Shown here: in pieces, positions 26,352 through 35,182 of the stretch
Layout of the letters: each line of letters starts with the position of its first letter
Numbering within the stretch: position 1 is the first letter of the stretch
DNA from: Rhodothermus sp.
GTDB taxonomy: Bacteria; Bacteroidota; Rhodothermia; Rhodothermales; Rhodothermaceae
Length of the DNA: 41,639 nucleotides
Reading direction: 5' to 3'
Assembly: GCA_030950375.1 (NCBI GenBank)
Contig: JAUZRN010000008.1
Span: forward strand, 1-41,639
The notes under the pieces: model-generated
What the model saw: the letters and a program-made list of their open reading frames with translations, nothing else
Databases searched by the model: none
What the model was told of the DNA's origin: nothing
Translations under genes and position numbers: made by a program

Positions 26352-28103
26352 ATGAGCGATGCCGCAGCCGACCGGTACGCAATCGCCCGGACCCTGCTCC
26401 GTCGCTACTGGCAACACGAAAACTTTCGTCCAGGCCAGTGGGAAATCATCGAAGCGGTCCTGCAGGGCCAGGATGTGCTGGCCGTGCTCCCGACTGGCAG
26501 TGGCAAGTCGATCTGCTATCAGCTTCCGGCCCTGATGCAGGAGGGGCTGACGCTGGTCGTCTCCCCGCTGATCGCGCTCATCGAAGACCAGGTAGCCCGC
26601 CTGCGAGCACGGGGCATTGCGGCCGCCTTTCTGCACAGCCACCTGACTCCGCACATGGCTGAGCAATGCTGGATCGACGCCGAGCATGGCGCCTATCGGC
26701 TGCTCTATGTAACACCCGAACAGCTCACCTCGGCCCGCTTTGAAGCGCGTGCTGCTCGATTGCGGGTAACCTTGCTGACTGTCGACGAAGCACACTGCGT
26801 CAGCGAATGGGGCCCGCAATTTCGCCCAGCCTATCTGCAACTGCCAGAAGCTCGCCAGCGTCTGGGCCATCCTCCCCTGCTGGCCCTGACAGCCACGGCC
26901 GCGCCCCGCGTGCGGCAGGACATTGTCGCAAAACTGGCTTTGCGCACCCCCCGCATTGTCGTGCACGGATTCGACCGCCCTAACCTGGTCTGGTCCGTGT
27001 TCGAAACCACGGATAAGGTAGCACGCGTCCGTGCCGTACTCCGGGGCGTACCCGGTCCGGGCATCCTGTACTGTGCCACGCGACGAAGTGCCGAACGCTG
27101 GACCGAAACGCTACGACAACTGGGCACTGAAGCAGTCTGCTACCATGGTGGGCTTCCAGCAGCGGACCGAACGGCGGCCCAGCGCACCTGGTGTGAAGGC
27201 CGCGCCCGGATGATCGTGGCCACCAGTGCCTTCGGCATGGGCATCGACCGCCCGGACGTCCGCTTCGTCATCCATGTCGAGCTTCCTCCTTCGCTCGAAG
27301 CCTACTACCAGGAAGCCGGTCGGGCCGGGCGTGACGGCCAGAAAGCCTATGCCGTGTTGCTCTTTCAGGAGCAGGACATCACGCTTCAGCAACAACTACT
27401 TACCCAGAACTACCCCGAACGCGACATCGTGGCCCGCATCTACGAAGTGGCCTGTAGTTTAGCCCAGGTCCCCGTCGGCGTTCGTCCTTCGCACCCCATC
27501 CTGTTCGATGCCGAACGCATTGCCCGCATTGCAGGCGTCCCGATCGGAGCTGTGCGACATACGCTTGAGCTACTCACACGCCAGGAAATCTGGGAGCCGA
27601 TCTGGCTGCCCCCCCACGCTGCATTGATCCGAATGAAAGGCACACCCGCTACGTTTCGCCGCTTTGCAGCCGAAACGAACAATCCCCGCCTGGCCCGTTT
27701 TGTCGAAGCGCTCCTGCGCGCGCTGCCAGCCGAGGCATTTACCACCTGGTGGCCGGTCAGCCTGCGTCGCCTGAGGCGCCACACTGGCCTGCCACCTACC
27801 CGACTGCTGCGCGGCCTGGATTTCCTGCGAGAGCGTGCCCTGCTCGACTGGCTGACGACCGACCGGGCTCGCCTGCTCCGACTCAAAATCGCCCGTCCAC
27901 AGCGTCCCGCCATCGACGATCGCCTGCTTCGGCAGGCACGTGCCCAGGCCCAGGCCCGTCTGGAAGCACTTGTACGCTATGCGCGTGCGCAGACCTGCCG
28001 CCGTCACTTTCTACTAACTTACTTTGGCGAATCGACCGCTGAGCGTTGCAACCGATGCGACGTGTGCCTGAGACACCACGGTCCATCCAGCATGCCTGAG
28101 TAG
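26352..28103 (+). CDS. RecQ family ATP-dependent DNA helicase
   Basis: RecQ helicases unwind DNA 3'-5' in recombination and repair. The 583-residue protein shows FRPGQWEIIEAVLQGQDVLA (Q motif region), Walker A LPTGSGKSICYQLPAL, DEAH box VDEAHCVSEWGPQFRPAY with the RecQ aromatic loop, LTATAAPRVRQDI, YHGGLPAADR, VATSAFGMGIDRPDVRFVIH and QEAGRAGRDG. The C-terminus has the Zn-binding Cys set TCRRHFLLTYFGE and CNRCDVCL preceded by a winged-helix-like region. No HRDC domain is visible. Whether it is the main cellular RecQ or a paralogue cannot be told. It closes the clc-mscS-deoC-recQ operon. Confidence 0.95.
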   Translation: MSDAAADRYAIARTLLRRYWQHENFRPGQWEIIEAVLQGQDVLAVLPTGSGKSICYQLPALMQEGLTLVVSPLIALIEDQVARLRARGIAAAFLHSHLTPHMAEQCWIDAEHGAYRLLYVTPEQLTSARFEARAARLRVTLLTVDEAHCVSEWGPQFRPAYLQLPEARQRLGHPPLLALTATAAPRVRQDIVAKLALRTPRIVVHGFDRPNLVWSVFETTDKVARVRAVLRGVPGPGILYCATRRSAERWTETLRQLGTEAVCYHGGLPAADRTAAQRTWCEGRARMIVATSAFGMGIDRPDVRFVIHVELPPSLEAYYQEAGRAGRDGQKAYAVLLFQEQDITLQQQLLTQNYPERDIVARIYEVACSLAQVPVGVRPSHPILFDAERIARIAGVPIGAVRHTLELLTRQEIWEPIWLPPHAALIRMKGTPATFRRFAAETNNPRLARFVEALLRALPAEAFTTWWPVSLRRLRRHTGLPPTRLLRGLDFLRERALLDWLTTDRARLLRLKIARPQRPAIDDRLLRQARAQAQARLEALVRYARAQTCRRHFLLTYFGESTAERCNRCDVCLRHHGPSSMPE

Positions 28104-28105
28104 AC

Positions 28106-28450
28106 TCAATGAGGCACGGCTTCATAGCCGTAGCGCTCACTCATCAGTCGCTCGTGGACCTGCCGATAAAGCTGACGAAAAGCCTCCGGATCACGGACAT
28201 AGACTTCCAGCCGACGCGCCACTGTGGCCGAATCCAGGCCATAGTGCATCAATACCGAATCTCGCATCGTCGACGTTACGTCGCCCACCAGCGTCTGCCG
28301 GGCCGAGAGCAAGTGCAGCTCAACCAGCACGTCAACGAGTGTACTGTCAACAGTCGCCTGACCTGACTGCTCTCCATTGCACCCGACCAGCAGTAACCCA
28401 ATGGCCAGGCACATGGTGGTTATCCCTCGCTTGCTGCCACTTATGGCCAT
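28106..28450 (-). CDS. Small lipoprotein, DUF4296-like
   Basis: The 114-residue protein has a lipoprotein signal (SKRG basic region, lipobox LLVGC, Cys24) and an alpha-helical domain: LVDVLVELHLLSARQTL, RDSVLMHYGLDSATVARRLEVY and DPEAFRQLYRQVHERL. Short lipoproteins with this helix pattern (repeated hydrophobics, Y-x-hydrophobic in the middle, VhERL-like end) are common in Bacteroidota as DUF4296; I assign it from memory. Its stop is 2 nt from that of convergent recQ. Function is unknown. Confidence 0.7.
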   Translation of the reverse strand: MAISGSKRGITTMCLAIGLLLVGCNGEQSGQATVDSTLVDVLVELHLLSARQTLVGDVTSTMRDSVLMHYGLDSATVARRLEVYVRDPEAFRQLYRQVHERLMSERYGYEAVPH

Positions 28451-28663
28451 ACGCGTCTTGTCATACCCCCGGTCATTTAATCAGAGATACCTGTGAACAA
28501 AATACACGTTCAATTCTCCAGATGCTTCACCCGATGCAGTCCGGCGTTCCCTCTCCGCCTGGCGACAACAGCCACCGTGCGCTTTATCAATGAAGACCTG
28601 GCACGCCCTGCCCGGAGGAAAACCGCTGGACACATCATGGCGACGGCAGACTCTCCTTTCGAC

Positions 28664-29878
28664 TCATCGGCGGCCTACCCACACCAGCGGCGAGCGCTCC
28701 AGAAATTCCTCCAGCGGCACGCCCCCGGTCCCGACTACCAGCACCCGATCTGGGCAGAACCGCTGTCGAAACGCTTCTAGCCCCGAACGTCGCTCGCTGT
28801 GTCGTCCGCTCTTAACCTCAATGGCCGTTAGCGTCCGACCCGCCTGCACTACAAAGTCTACTTCATACTGGCGTTCTCTCCAGTAGTAGACCTGATAGCC
28901 TCCTTCCCAGGCGCCGTTCACCAGATGGGCACCCACCGCCGTCTCTACCAGACGGCCCTGCCAGGATGGCTCCGCTTGTACCTCCTCCGGTGTCAACCCG
29001 ATCACTGCCGTCAGCAATGCCGTATTGGGCACCAGCCACTTCGGACTGGACGAACGCCGTCGATGCACTTGACCGGCATACTTGAAGAGGCCCACCAGTA
29101 GCCCGGCCGCTTCCAAAAGCTCCAGGTAATGAGCCAGCGTCGTTGTGTTGCCAACCTCCTGAAGCTGCCCCAGCATTTTTGTATAGGACAATACCTGCCC
29201 TGAATAGTGACACCCCAGTTCAAAAAGACGGCGCAATAGCGCAGGCTTTTCGATCCGACGCAAAAGCAATACATCCCGTGAAAGGGTGGTCTCGATCAAA
29301 CTGTCACGCACATAGCGCATAAAACGCAACGGCTCGCCACGCAGCACGGCCGCTCCGGGATAACCGCCATAGTAGAGATAATCCTCCAGCGTATACCCGA
29401 AAGCATCCCGCATCTCCGCATACGACCAGTGGGGCAGATAAAGCACTTCAAAGCGTCCGGCCAGGCTCTCCGACAATCCCTGTTGCATCAGCAGCGGTGC
29501 CGATCCCAGCAATACGACCTTTACCGGACGCCCCGCCCGCGTATCTTCGTCCCAGAGCCGCTTGACCGACTCGGCCCAGCCTATCGCTTTCTGCACTTCG
29601 TCAAGCACAAGCACCACCTCCTCAGCAGCGGCCAAATGGGCCCGGGCTCGTTCCCATTGCGTAGCCACCCACGCAGGCCCCTTAAGCGTCGGTTCATCCG
29701 CACTGGCATACACCACCGACCCCGGCCACACCGCCAGCACCTGACGTACCAGCGTGGTCTTTCCCACCTGTCGTGGCCCGGCTACTACCTGCAAAAAACG
29801 ACGGGGCTCCTGCAGTCTCCGAAGTAATAGCGCATAGTACGGACGCTGGTAAGCCGGAAGCGTGTGAACTTCATTCAT
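28664..29878 (-). CDS. AAA ATPase with C-terminal DUF4143 domain
   Basis: The 404-residue protein is of the stand-alone AAA_14/DUF4143 group found sporadically in bacteria, of unknown role. It has Walker A VAGPRQVGKTTLVRQVL, Walker B VVLVLDEVQK, sensor LLGSAPLLM, then the DUF4143 part with YLYYGGYPGAA, TTTLAHYLELLEAAGLLVGL and a nuclease-like tail YYWRERQYEVDFVVQ and LTAIEVKSGR (D and ExK pattern as in restriction-endonuclease folds). I preferred ATG 29878 (MNEVHTLPAYQ); ATG 29902 is possible but lies within the palindrome cluster at 29893-29933. It stands alone, and such genes are often horizontally moved. Confidence 0.9.
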   Translation of the reverse strand: MNEVHTLPAYQRPYYALLLRRLQEPRRFLQVVAGPRQVGKTTLVRQVLAVWPGSVVYASADEPTLKGPAWVATQWERARAHLAAAEEVVLVLDEVQKAIGWAESVKRLWDEDTRAGRPVKVVLLGSAPLLMQQGLSESLAGRFEVLYLPHWSYAEMRDAFGYTLEDYLYYGGYPGAAVLRGEPLRFMRYVRDSLIETTLSRDVLLLRRIEKPALLRRLFELGCHYSGQVLSYTKMLGQLQEVGNTTTLAHYLELLEAAGLLVGLFKYAGQVHRRRSSSPKWLVPNTALLTAVIGLTPEEVQAEPSWQGRLVETAVGAHLVNGAWEGGYQVYYWRERQYEVDFVVQAGRTLTAIEVKSGRHSERRSGLEAFRQRFCPDRVLVVGTGGVPLEEFLERSPLVWVGRR

Positions 29879-29892
29879 TGAAGCACACAATC

Positions 29893-29933
29893 TACTCAAC
29901 ATATTGAGTAAATTTACTCACTGTATTGAGTAA
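29893..29933 (-). promoter_or_regulatory. Cluster of four TACTCA/TGAGTA half-sites before the DUF4143 ATPase
   Basis: Within 41 nt there are four half-sites: TACTCAA (29893-29899), TTGAGTA (29904-29910), TTACTCA (29914-29920) and TGAGTAA (29927-29933). The central pair makes a perfect 16-bp palindrome, TGAGTAAA/TTTACTCA (29905-29920); each flanking pair forms another inverted repeat. The AT-rich block ends 15 nt from ATG 29878. It looks like an operator for a dimeric or tetrameric repressor, possibly autoregulatory. Confidence 0.6.
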
Positions 29934-30014
29934 TTTGCAAGATCATCCCTGCACGGTCTGCCGGTCTGATAGGGAAACGAGAAGCACCAGAATGCACTGA
30001 AGCGATGATGCCCG

Positions 30015-30047
30015 AAAAACAGCGGCGGTCCGCCGAAGCGGACCGTC
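30015..30047 (-). terminator. Intrinsic terminator after hisG
   Basis: On the minus strand a GC-rich stem pairs ACGGTCCGC with GCGGACCG around a TTCG tetraloop (30026-30033 with 30038-30045, extendable by a wobble and one pair). TTTTT follows after 5 nt (30019-30015). It lies 29 nt past the hisG stop and probably ends the whole trp-hisG transcript. Confidence 0.75.
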
Positions 30048-30075
30048 ACCAAAGAAGTGTCCGATGAAACGACGG

Positions 30076-31008
30076 TCAGGGGATCACCTTGTTGAGCGGG
30101 TATTCGATAATGCCTTCGGCGCCGGCCCGTCTGAGTTCAGGGATCAGCCGGCGCACCTCTTTCTCTTCAATAATGGTTTCGATGGCTACCCATTCTTCTC
30201 CGTCGGCCGCCAGCGGCGAGATCGTCGGGCGTCGCATGGCTGGCAACATGCGGATGATCTTATCCACGTCGGCCTTTCGGGCGTTCATCTTCAGGCCCAC
30301 GCGATTTTCGGCCCGGATGGCCCCCTCCATCAGCATCGCAATGTTTTCAATCTTGCGGCGCTTCCAGGGGTCCTGCCAGGCCTGCTTGTTGGCAATAAGC
30401 TGCGTGTTCGACTCCATGAGCACTTCCAGAATGCGCAGCCGGTTAGCTCGTAGCGATGCACCGGTCTCGGTAACCTCCACAATGGCATCGACCAGCTCCG
30501 GGCATTTGGCTTCGGTAGCGCCCCAGGAAAACTCCACTTCGGCTTCCACGCCCCGCTCGGCCAGCCAGCGTCGCGTCAGGTTGACAACCTCGGTGGCAAT
30601 GCGCTTGCCCTGCAGGTCCTGCACCGAACGAATGTCGGAGTCTTCGGCCACAGCCAGCACCCAGCGCACCGGCCGCATACTCTGCTTCGAGTAGATCAGA
30701 TCAGCCACCGTGATCACGTCAGCGCCGGTCTCCATCACCCAGTCTTTGCCAGTGATCCCCGCATCGAAGACGCCATCTTCGACGTAGCGGGCCATTTCCT
30801 GAGCGCGCACAAGCATGGCGCGCAGCTCTTCGTCATCGGTCGAAGGAAAGTAGGAGCGCTCTCGGATGCTGAACTTGAATCCGGCTTTTTCGAGCAATTC
30901 CAGGGTGGCCTGCTGCAGGCTCCCTTTGGGCAGGCCCAGCCGCAACACGCGGCGTGGTTGTTCGTCAGCTCGTTCCGTTCGGGTCAGCGTAGCTGTCTCG
31001 GTGGACAT
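30076..31008 (-). CDS. hisG: ATP phosphoribosyltransferase, long form
   Basis: HisG joins ATP and PRPP in the first step of histidine synthesis and is feedback-inhibited by His. The 310-residue length with a C-terminal ACT-like regulatory part (about 230-310: [40 protein letters not shown]) marks the long form, which needs no HisZ. Catalytic-domain motifs include [39 protein letters not shown] and [19 protein letters not shown]. It follows the DUF4837 gene by 25 nt and no other his gene is near, so it seems to ride at the end of the trp operon. Confidence 0.97.
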   Translation of the reverse strand: MSTETATLTRTERADEQPRRVLRLGLPKGSLQQATLELLEKAGFKFSIRERSYFPSTDDEELRAMLVRAQEMARYVEDGVFDAGITGKDWVMETGADVITVADLIYSKQSMRPVRWVLAVAEDSDIRSVQDLQGKRIATEVVNLTRRWLAERGVEAEVEFSWGATEAKCPELVDAIVEVTETGASLRANRLRILEVLMESNTQLIANKQAWQDPWKRRKIENIAMLMEGAIRAENRVGLKMNARKADVDKIIRMLPAMRRPTISPLAADGEEWVAIETIIEEKEVRRLIPELRRAGAEGIIEYPLNKVIP

Positions 31009-31033
31009 AGGGCAACGTAGGGTTTATCGTTGA

Positions 31034-32143
31034 TTACAGGGCTGCCGGCGTTTCGGACGCCATGTCTTCACGTGTTCGGAAGGTATAGGCAATGACTTCC
31101 ATTTGACGCAGAAACTCCCGCTTTTCAAAACCAGGAGCGAACACCATCCCATCAATCATGTAGATGCGGCCGCTTTGCTGGTCGTAAAACGTGTAGTTGA
31201 CGAAGGGTCCTCCCATGCCGGCCGGAAACAGTCGGCCATCGGGTAGCTCGGTCACCATATGCCAGAGCCCCCGCGTCTCGTAGCCATAGCGTCCCAGAAA
31301 GTCGATCTGGCGCGTTTCGAGCGGCTGGCGATAGTCAATCAGTACAAAACCGCCGGCGTTGCCCTGCAGGTAACGTTGCGTCAGCGAGTCGCGCGTGGCA
31401 TAGATCCACGCCGGCGTTAGCTTCGCCGGGTCAGCATTTTCCTCATAGTACACGAACAGGCTGCGCCAGGTGTCGGGCAACACACGCCGTAGCCAGACAA
31501 AACGTGTCGTATCGAATACCAGCACGTAGTCGTGCTGCACATTCACCGCAAAGCCGTGATGGGCCATCAGCGTGTCTTCGAGGTCGAACTGGCGGCCTTT
31601 TTCGAACATCTCGGTGGCCAGTCGCGTGCGAGCGATCTCGTTAAAAGCTTGCTGCAGCTTCGAGGCCTCCCGGCGAATCGCTTCGACGAGTTGCGAATCG
31701 GTCTCCGCTACGATGAAATAGACGAGTTGGCGCCGTCGCCACAGATTTCTGCGGGGCACGACCGCAGCCGATCCTTCACGCACAGCCTGTAATGCTTCGG
31801 CCGAAAATGCCTGTTGCACCAGGCGCGATACGCGGCTCGAATCGCGCAGTGCTGCTACAAACACAACGTTTTTGAATTTTTTGATGCGATCCAGATCATT
31901 CTGCGTACGCGGTTCAATAGCGCGCAGGGTAAACAACGGCTCTGGATTGGGCAGGGTCTGCACATAGTAGCCCAGCGCCATACGTAGCGCGTCTCCGGCA
32001 GGTCCAGCCCACAGAGTCGAGTCGGCCACCACGATGATTTCTCCGTTTTCGCCGATCGCAAGCGGCCGGTAGTCCACGTTGCCACAGCCGAAAATGATCG
32101 GCAGGCCAGCAATCCAGAGCCAGGCAAAAAAGCACCGGGGCAT
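31034..32143 (-). CDS. DUF4837 family lipoprotein
   Basis: The 369-residue protein has a lipoprotein signal (MPRCFFAWLWIAGLPIIFGC, Cys20) that fixes the start at ATG 32143 rather than further upstream. The body shows PLAIGENGEIIVVADSTLW, FTLRAIEPRTQNDLDRIKKF, VVFVAALRDSSRVSRLVQQAF, RRNLWRRRQLVYFIVAETD and GLWHMVTELPDGRLFPAGMG, the pattern I associate with DUF4837 of Bacteroidota. Function is unknown. It lies 58 nt after trpA and 25 nt before hisG on the same strand, an odd place for an envelope lipoprotein. Confidence 0.8.
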   Translation of the reverse strand: MPRCFFAWLWIAGLPIIFGCGNVDYRPLAIGENGEIIVVADSTLWAGPAGDALRMALGYYVQTLPNPEPLFTLRAIEPRTQNDLDRIKKFKNVVFVAALRDSSRVSRLVQQAFSAEALQAVREGSAAVVPRRNLWRRRQLVYFIVAETDSQLVEAIRREASKLQQAFNEIARTRLATEMFEKGRQFDLEDTLMAHHGFAVNVQHDYVLVFDTTRFVWLRRVLPDTWRSLFVYYEENADPAKLTPAWIYATRDSLTQRYLQGNAGGFVLIDYRQPLETRQIDFLGRYGYETRGLWHMVTELPDGRLFPAGMGGPFVNYTFYDQQSGRIYMIDGMVFAPGFEKREFLRQMEVIAYTFRTREDMASETPAAL

Positions 32144-32201
32144 GAGTTTTTTTGGGTCGAGTGCTACGAACAATTCGGACGTAGAACGTTGGCACATTTG
32201 C

Positions 32202-33044
32202 TCAAGTGCCCGGCACTGGGACCGAAGCCCCGTACTTCAACGCATGTACAAACCGCCGCACAGCCGCCAACCGCTTGTCCGGTGCACACGTCGGATCATC
32301 CCAGAGTTGTTCAACCAGTCGGATCAGGGCCGACCCTACGATGAAACCGTCGGTGTGCCGGCTCAACCGCCGAGCGTCTTCGTGCGATTTGATTCCAAAG
32401 CCCACCAGGAGTGGATTGTGCCGGACCTGACGACGTGCCCGCTGCAGGTAAGCTTCAACCGCCGCATGATCAGGCAGTTGGCTTCCGGTCAGCCCTGTCA
32501 CCGAAACGGCATAAACGAAACCGGTAGCACGCTCGTCGATAGCGCGGATACGCGCGTCCGGCGTGTTCGGAGCGATCAGGTAAACCATAGCCAGACCGGC
32601 CGCCCGGGCAGCTTCGGCCAGCGGCGCGCTCTCTTCCAACGGCAGGTCAGCCAGGATCAATCCGTCCACACCAGACGCAGCGGCATCGCGGCAGAAGGCT
32701 CGATAGCCGTAGCGATAAATCGGATTGACGTAGCCCATAAGCAGTAGCGGCGTCTGGCTCCGCGCCCGGAACCATTCGGCCGTACGGAACGCATCGGTCA
32801 GCCGCACGCCATGACGGAGCGCCCGCTCGCTGGCCCGCTGGATCGGCACCCCTTCGGCCAGCGGATCGCTGAAAGGCATGCCCAGTTCGATGAAATCCGC
32901 GCCGGCGGCGTCGATGACCTCCAATAGCGGACGTGTGCTTGTCGGATCCGGGAAACCATTTGTTAGAAACAGTCCCATGGCCTTTTCGCCACGAGCCCGA
33001 AGCGTCTCGAACAGCAATTGCAGGCGATCGATCATACGATACAT
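32202..33044 (-). CDS. trpA: Tryptophan synthase alpha subunit
   Basis: TrpA splits indole-3-glycerol phosphate and channels indole to TrpB. Motifs in the 280-residue protein: [41 protein letters not shown] (catalytic Glu and Asp region), [49 protein letters not shown] and LLVGFGIKS. The start is uncertain: ATG 33044 (MYRMIDRL), 33035 (MIDRL) or 33074; the last has the best Shine-Dalgarno-like stretch but adds a non-conserved tail. The gap from trpB is about 60 nt. Confidence 0.97.
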   Translation of the reverse strand: MYRMIDRLQLLFETLRARGEKAMGLFLTNGFPDPTSTRPLLEVIDAAGADFIELGMPFSDPLAEGVPIQRASERALRHGVRLTDAFRTAEWFRARSQTPLLLMGYVNPIYRYGYRAFCRDAAASGVDGLILADLPLEESAPLAEAARAAGLAMVYLIAPNTPDARIRAIDERATGFVYAVSVTGLTGSQLPDHAAVEAYLQRARRQVRHNPLLVGFGIKSHEDARRLSRHTDGFIVGSALIRLVEQLWDDPTCAPDKRLAAVRRFVHALKYGASVPVPGT

Positions 33045-33105
33045 GAACTTTGCGGGGCCATTCCGGCCTCCCATTTTTTCTCTTCCGATCAACGGGTGAA
33101 CCCGA

Positions 33106-34314
33106 TTACAGATACTGTGCGATCGTACCCATGTCTTTGTCGCCGCGGCCGGACAGATTGACTACCACGACAGCATCTGGTCCCAGCTCACGTGCCAGAC
33201 GCGGCAGGAAGGCGATGGCATGGGCCGTCTCCAGCGCCGGGATGATGCCTTCGGTGCGGGCCAGCAGGCGCACGCCTTCCAGCGCCTCTTCGTCGGTGGC
33301 CGTCACGTAGGTAACACGGCCCAGATCTTTCAAATAGGCATGTTCAGGTCCCACGCCGGGATAATCCAGTCCGGCCGAGATGGAGTGAGCCAGTTGCACC
33401 TGCCCGTCGTCGTCCTGCAGCAGGTAGCTCATCGTTCCGTGCAGGATGCCGGGTCGTCCGCAGGTCAACGTGGCCGCATGCCGCCGGTTGAGTCCTTCGC
33501 CAGCTGCTTCGACGCCGTACATGCGCACGTGCTGGTCGTTGAGAAACGGGAAAAAGAGCCCCAGGGCATTCGAGCCACCGCCCACGCAGGCCACCAATGC
33601 GTCGGGCGTTTCCCGGCCAAGGTGCGCGGCCAGCTGCTGCCGCACCTCATCGCCGATCACGCGCTGAAAATCACGTACGAGCATCGGGTACGGATGGGGC
33701 CCCACCACCGAACCGATCAGATAGAACGTATTATGGACGTTTGTCACCCAGTCGCGAATAGCCTCGTTCGTCGCGTCTTTGAGCGTGCGGCTACCGCTTT
33801 CGACGGGCCGCACCTCGGCCCCCAGCAGCTGCATTCGCAGTACGTTCAGGTGCTGACGCTCCACATCCTCGGCTCCCATGTACACGACGCACTGCATACC
33901 GAAACGGGCGCAGACCGTCGCCGTCGCCACGCCATGTTGCCCGGCGCCTGTCTCGGCAATAATGCGCGTTTTCCCCATGCGCCGAGCCAGCAAGATCTGG
34001 CCGACCGTGTTGTTGATCTTGTGCGCGCCTGTATGGCAGAGATCTTCGCGCTTCAGATAGACCTGCATGCCGCCCAGCGCCTCGCTGAGTCGCGGCGCAA
34101 AGGTCAGCGGCGTCGGCCGCCCCACGTATTCCTGAAGCAACGCGTGGTACTCCGTCCAGAAGTTTGCATCCTGTCGCGCTTCGGCATAAGCGGCCTTCAA
34201 CGCCTCCAGGGCCGGCACCAGCGTCTCCGGCACAAAGGCCCCTCCGTATGGTCCGAAGTGGCCGGCAGCATCCGGCGCGTCGTAAGTCAACAGATCGGTC
34301 TCAGCGGTCGGCAT
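33106..34314 (-). CDS. trpB: Tryptophan synthase beta subunit
   Basis: TrpB condenses indole with serine using PLP. The 402-residue protein has [39 protein letters not shown] (PLP Lys in HKINN), [54 protein letters not shown] and [18 protein letters not shown]. It is the standard TrpB1 type. The start MPTAETDLL (ATG 34314) was chosen by family alignment; the frame is open farther upstream. It follows a 198-nt stretch after trpF that contains a small ORF. Confidence 0.98.
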   Translation of the reverse strand: MPTAETDLLTYDAPDAAGHFGPYGGAFVPETLVPALEALKAAYAEARQDANFWTEYHALLQEYVGRPTPLTFAPRLSEALGGMQVYLKREDLCHTGAHKINNTVGQILLARRMGKTRIIAETGAGQHGVATATVCARFGMQCVVYMGAEDVERQHLNVLRMQLLGAEVRPVESGSRTLKDATNEAIRDWVTNVHNTFYLIGSVVGPHPYPMLVRDFQRVIGDEVRQQLAAHLGRETPDALVACVGGGSNALGLFFPFLNDQHVRMYGVEAAGEGLNRRHAATLTCGRPGILHGTMSYLLQDDDGQVQLAHSISAGLDYPGVGPEHAYLKDLGRVTYVTATDEEALEGVRLLARTEGIIPALETAHAIAFLPRLARELGPDAVVVVNLSGRGDKDMGTIAQYL

Positions 34315-34391
34315 GGTGCTTCCAAGATTCAGCGCCTGTACAGAACCAGCCTTCATCCACAACAATGACACCGGCCACGGTGTCGACGGCA

Positions 34392-34499
34392 TTATGCCTT
34401 CGAGGACACCTCCCCCTCCTGTTGAGGGCATGCCGCTTCCCGCAGGAAGTCCGGCCCCTGAGTAAGGAGCTCTGGGATTTTTCCTGCCCGCACACTCAT
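34392..34499 (-). CDS. Small ORF of 35 residues between trpF and trpB
   Basis: An ATG at 34499, 13 nt after the trpF stop and 3 nt after an AAGGAG Shine-Dalgarno, opens 35 codons ([20 protein letters not shown], then [15 protein letters not shown]) and stops at TAA 34392. It has no Trp codon, no signal peptide and no motif I know. It could be a genuine small protein, a device to keep ribosomes on the mRNA between trpF and trpB, or a remnant. Expression is unproven. Confidence 0.4.
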   Translation of the reverse strand: MSVRAGKIPELLTQGPDFLREAACPQQEGEVSSKA

Positions 34500-34512
34500 G
34501 GTCTCCTTGGTC

Positions 34513-35169
34513 CTACTCCATCGCTTCCGCTTCGAGCTGTCTGCGGAGCGCATGAAACACGTCAAAGAAGCGGGCCAGTTTGTCGAAATCCTTTTTGCCC
34601 GGTGCGGCTTCGACACTGCTTGAGAGATCCACGCCCAGCGGCCGCATGGTGCGGACAGCCTCCTCCAGGTTATGCGCACCGATCCCCCCCGCCAGCAAAA
34701 TCGGATAGTCGGCCGAAAGCTCGCGGGCCAGCCGCCAGTTGAATGACTCACCCGTCCCACCCCACAGGTTCGTTTTGTGCGTGTCGAGCAGGAAGTAGGT
34801 GACCCACGGGCAGTAGGGTTCCATGAGCGCGCGCAGTTGCTCGGCCGAAGCATCGTGCAGCACAGGAATAGCTTTAATGATCGGAGCGTCGATCTCGGCG
34901 CACCACTCGGGCGGCTCCGTGCCATGCAGTTGCACCATGGTAAAGCCCACCGTTTCGATGGCCCGGTTCACTTCGTCGGGGGAGGCATTCACGAACACCC
35001 CCACCTTCTCGGGGCCGTGGATCCATTCGATGATTTCCCGGGCCACTTCGGAGGCCACGTAGCGTGGACTTTCCGGGTACTGAATGAACCCCAGAAAGTC
35101 CGCGCCGGCCGCTGCACAGTAGCGCGCATCTTCCAGATTGGTAATGCCGCAGATTTTAACCTTCAGCAT
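34513..35169 (-). CDS. trpF: Phosphoribosylanthranilate isomerase
   Basis: TrpF performs the Amadori rearrangement of phosphoribosylanthranilate. The 218-residue protein begins LKVKICGITNLEDARYCAAA (catalytic Cys7 region), then GADFLGFIQYPESPRYV, VGVFVNASPDEVNRA, MVQLHGTEPPEWC, LLDTHKTNLWGGTGESFNW (catalytic Asp), PILLAGGIGAHNLEEAV and GVDLSSSVEAAPGKKD. The start ATG 35169 is fixed by the family N-terminus, 13 nt after trpC. It is a separate gene rather than a trpC-trpF fusion. Confidence 0.97.
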   Translation of the reverse strand: MLKVKICGITNLEDARYCAAAGADFLGFIQYPESPRYVASEVAREIIEWIHGPEKVGVFVNASPDEVNRAIETVGFTMVQLHGTEPPEWCAEIDAPIIKAIPVLHDASAEQLRALMEPYCPWVTYFLLDTHKTNLWGGTGESFNWRLARELSADYPILLAGGIGAHNLEEAVRTMRPLGVDLSSSVEAAPGKKDFDKLARFFDVFHALRRQLEAEAME

Positions 35170-35182
35170 AGCCCTTACCCTC

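Noticed and set aside
34392-34499. Small ORF considered as a second Trp leader peptide
   Set aside because: It contains no Trp codon and is not followed by a terminator with a T-tract.
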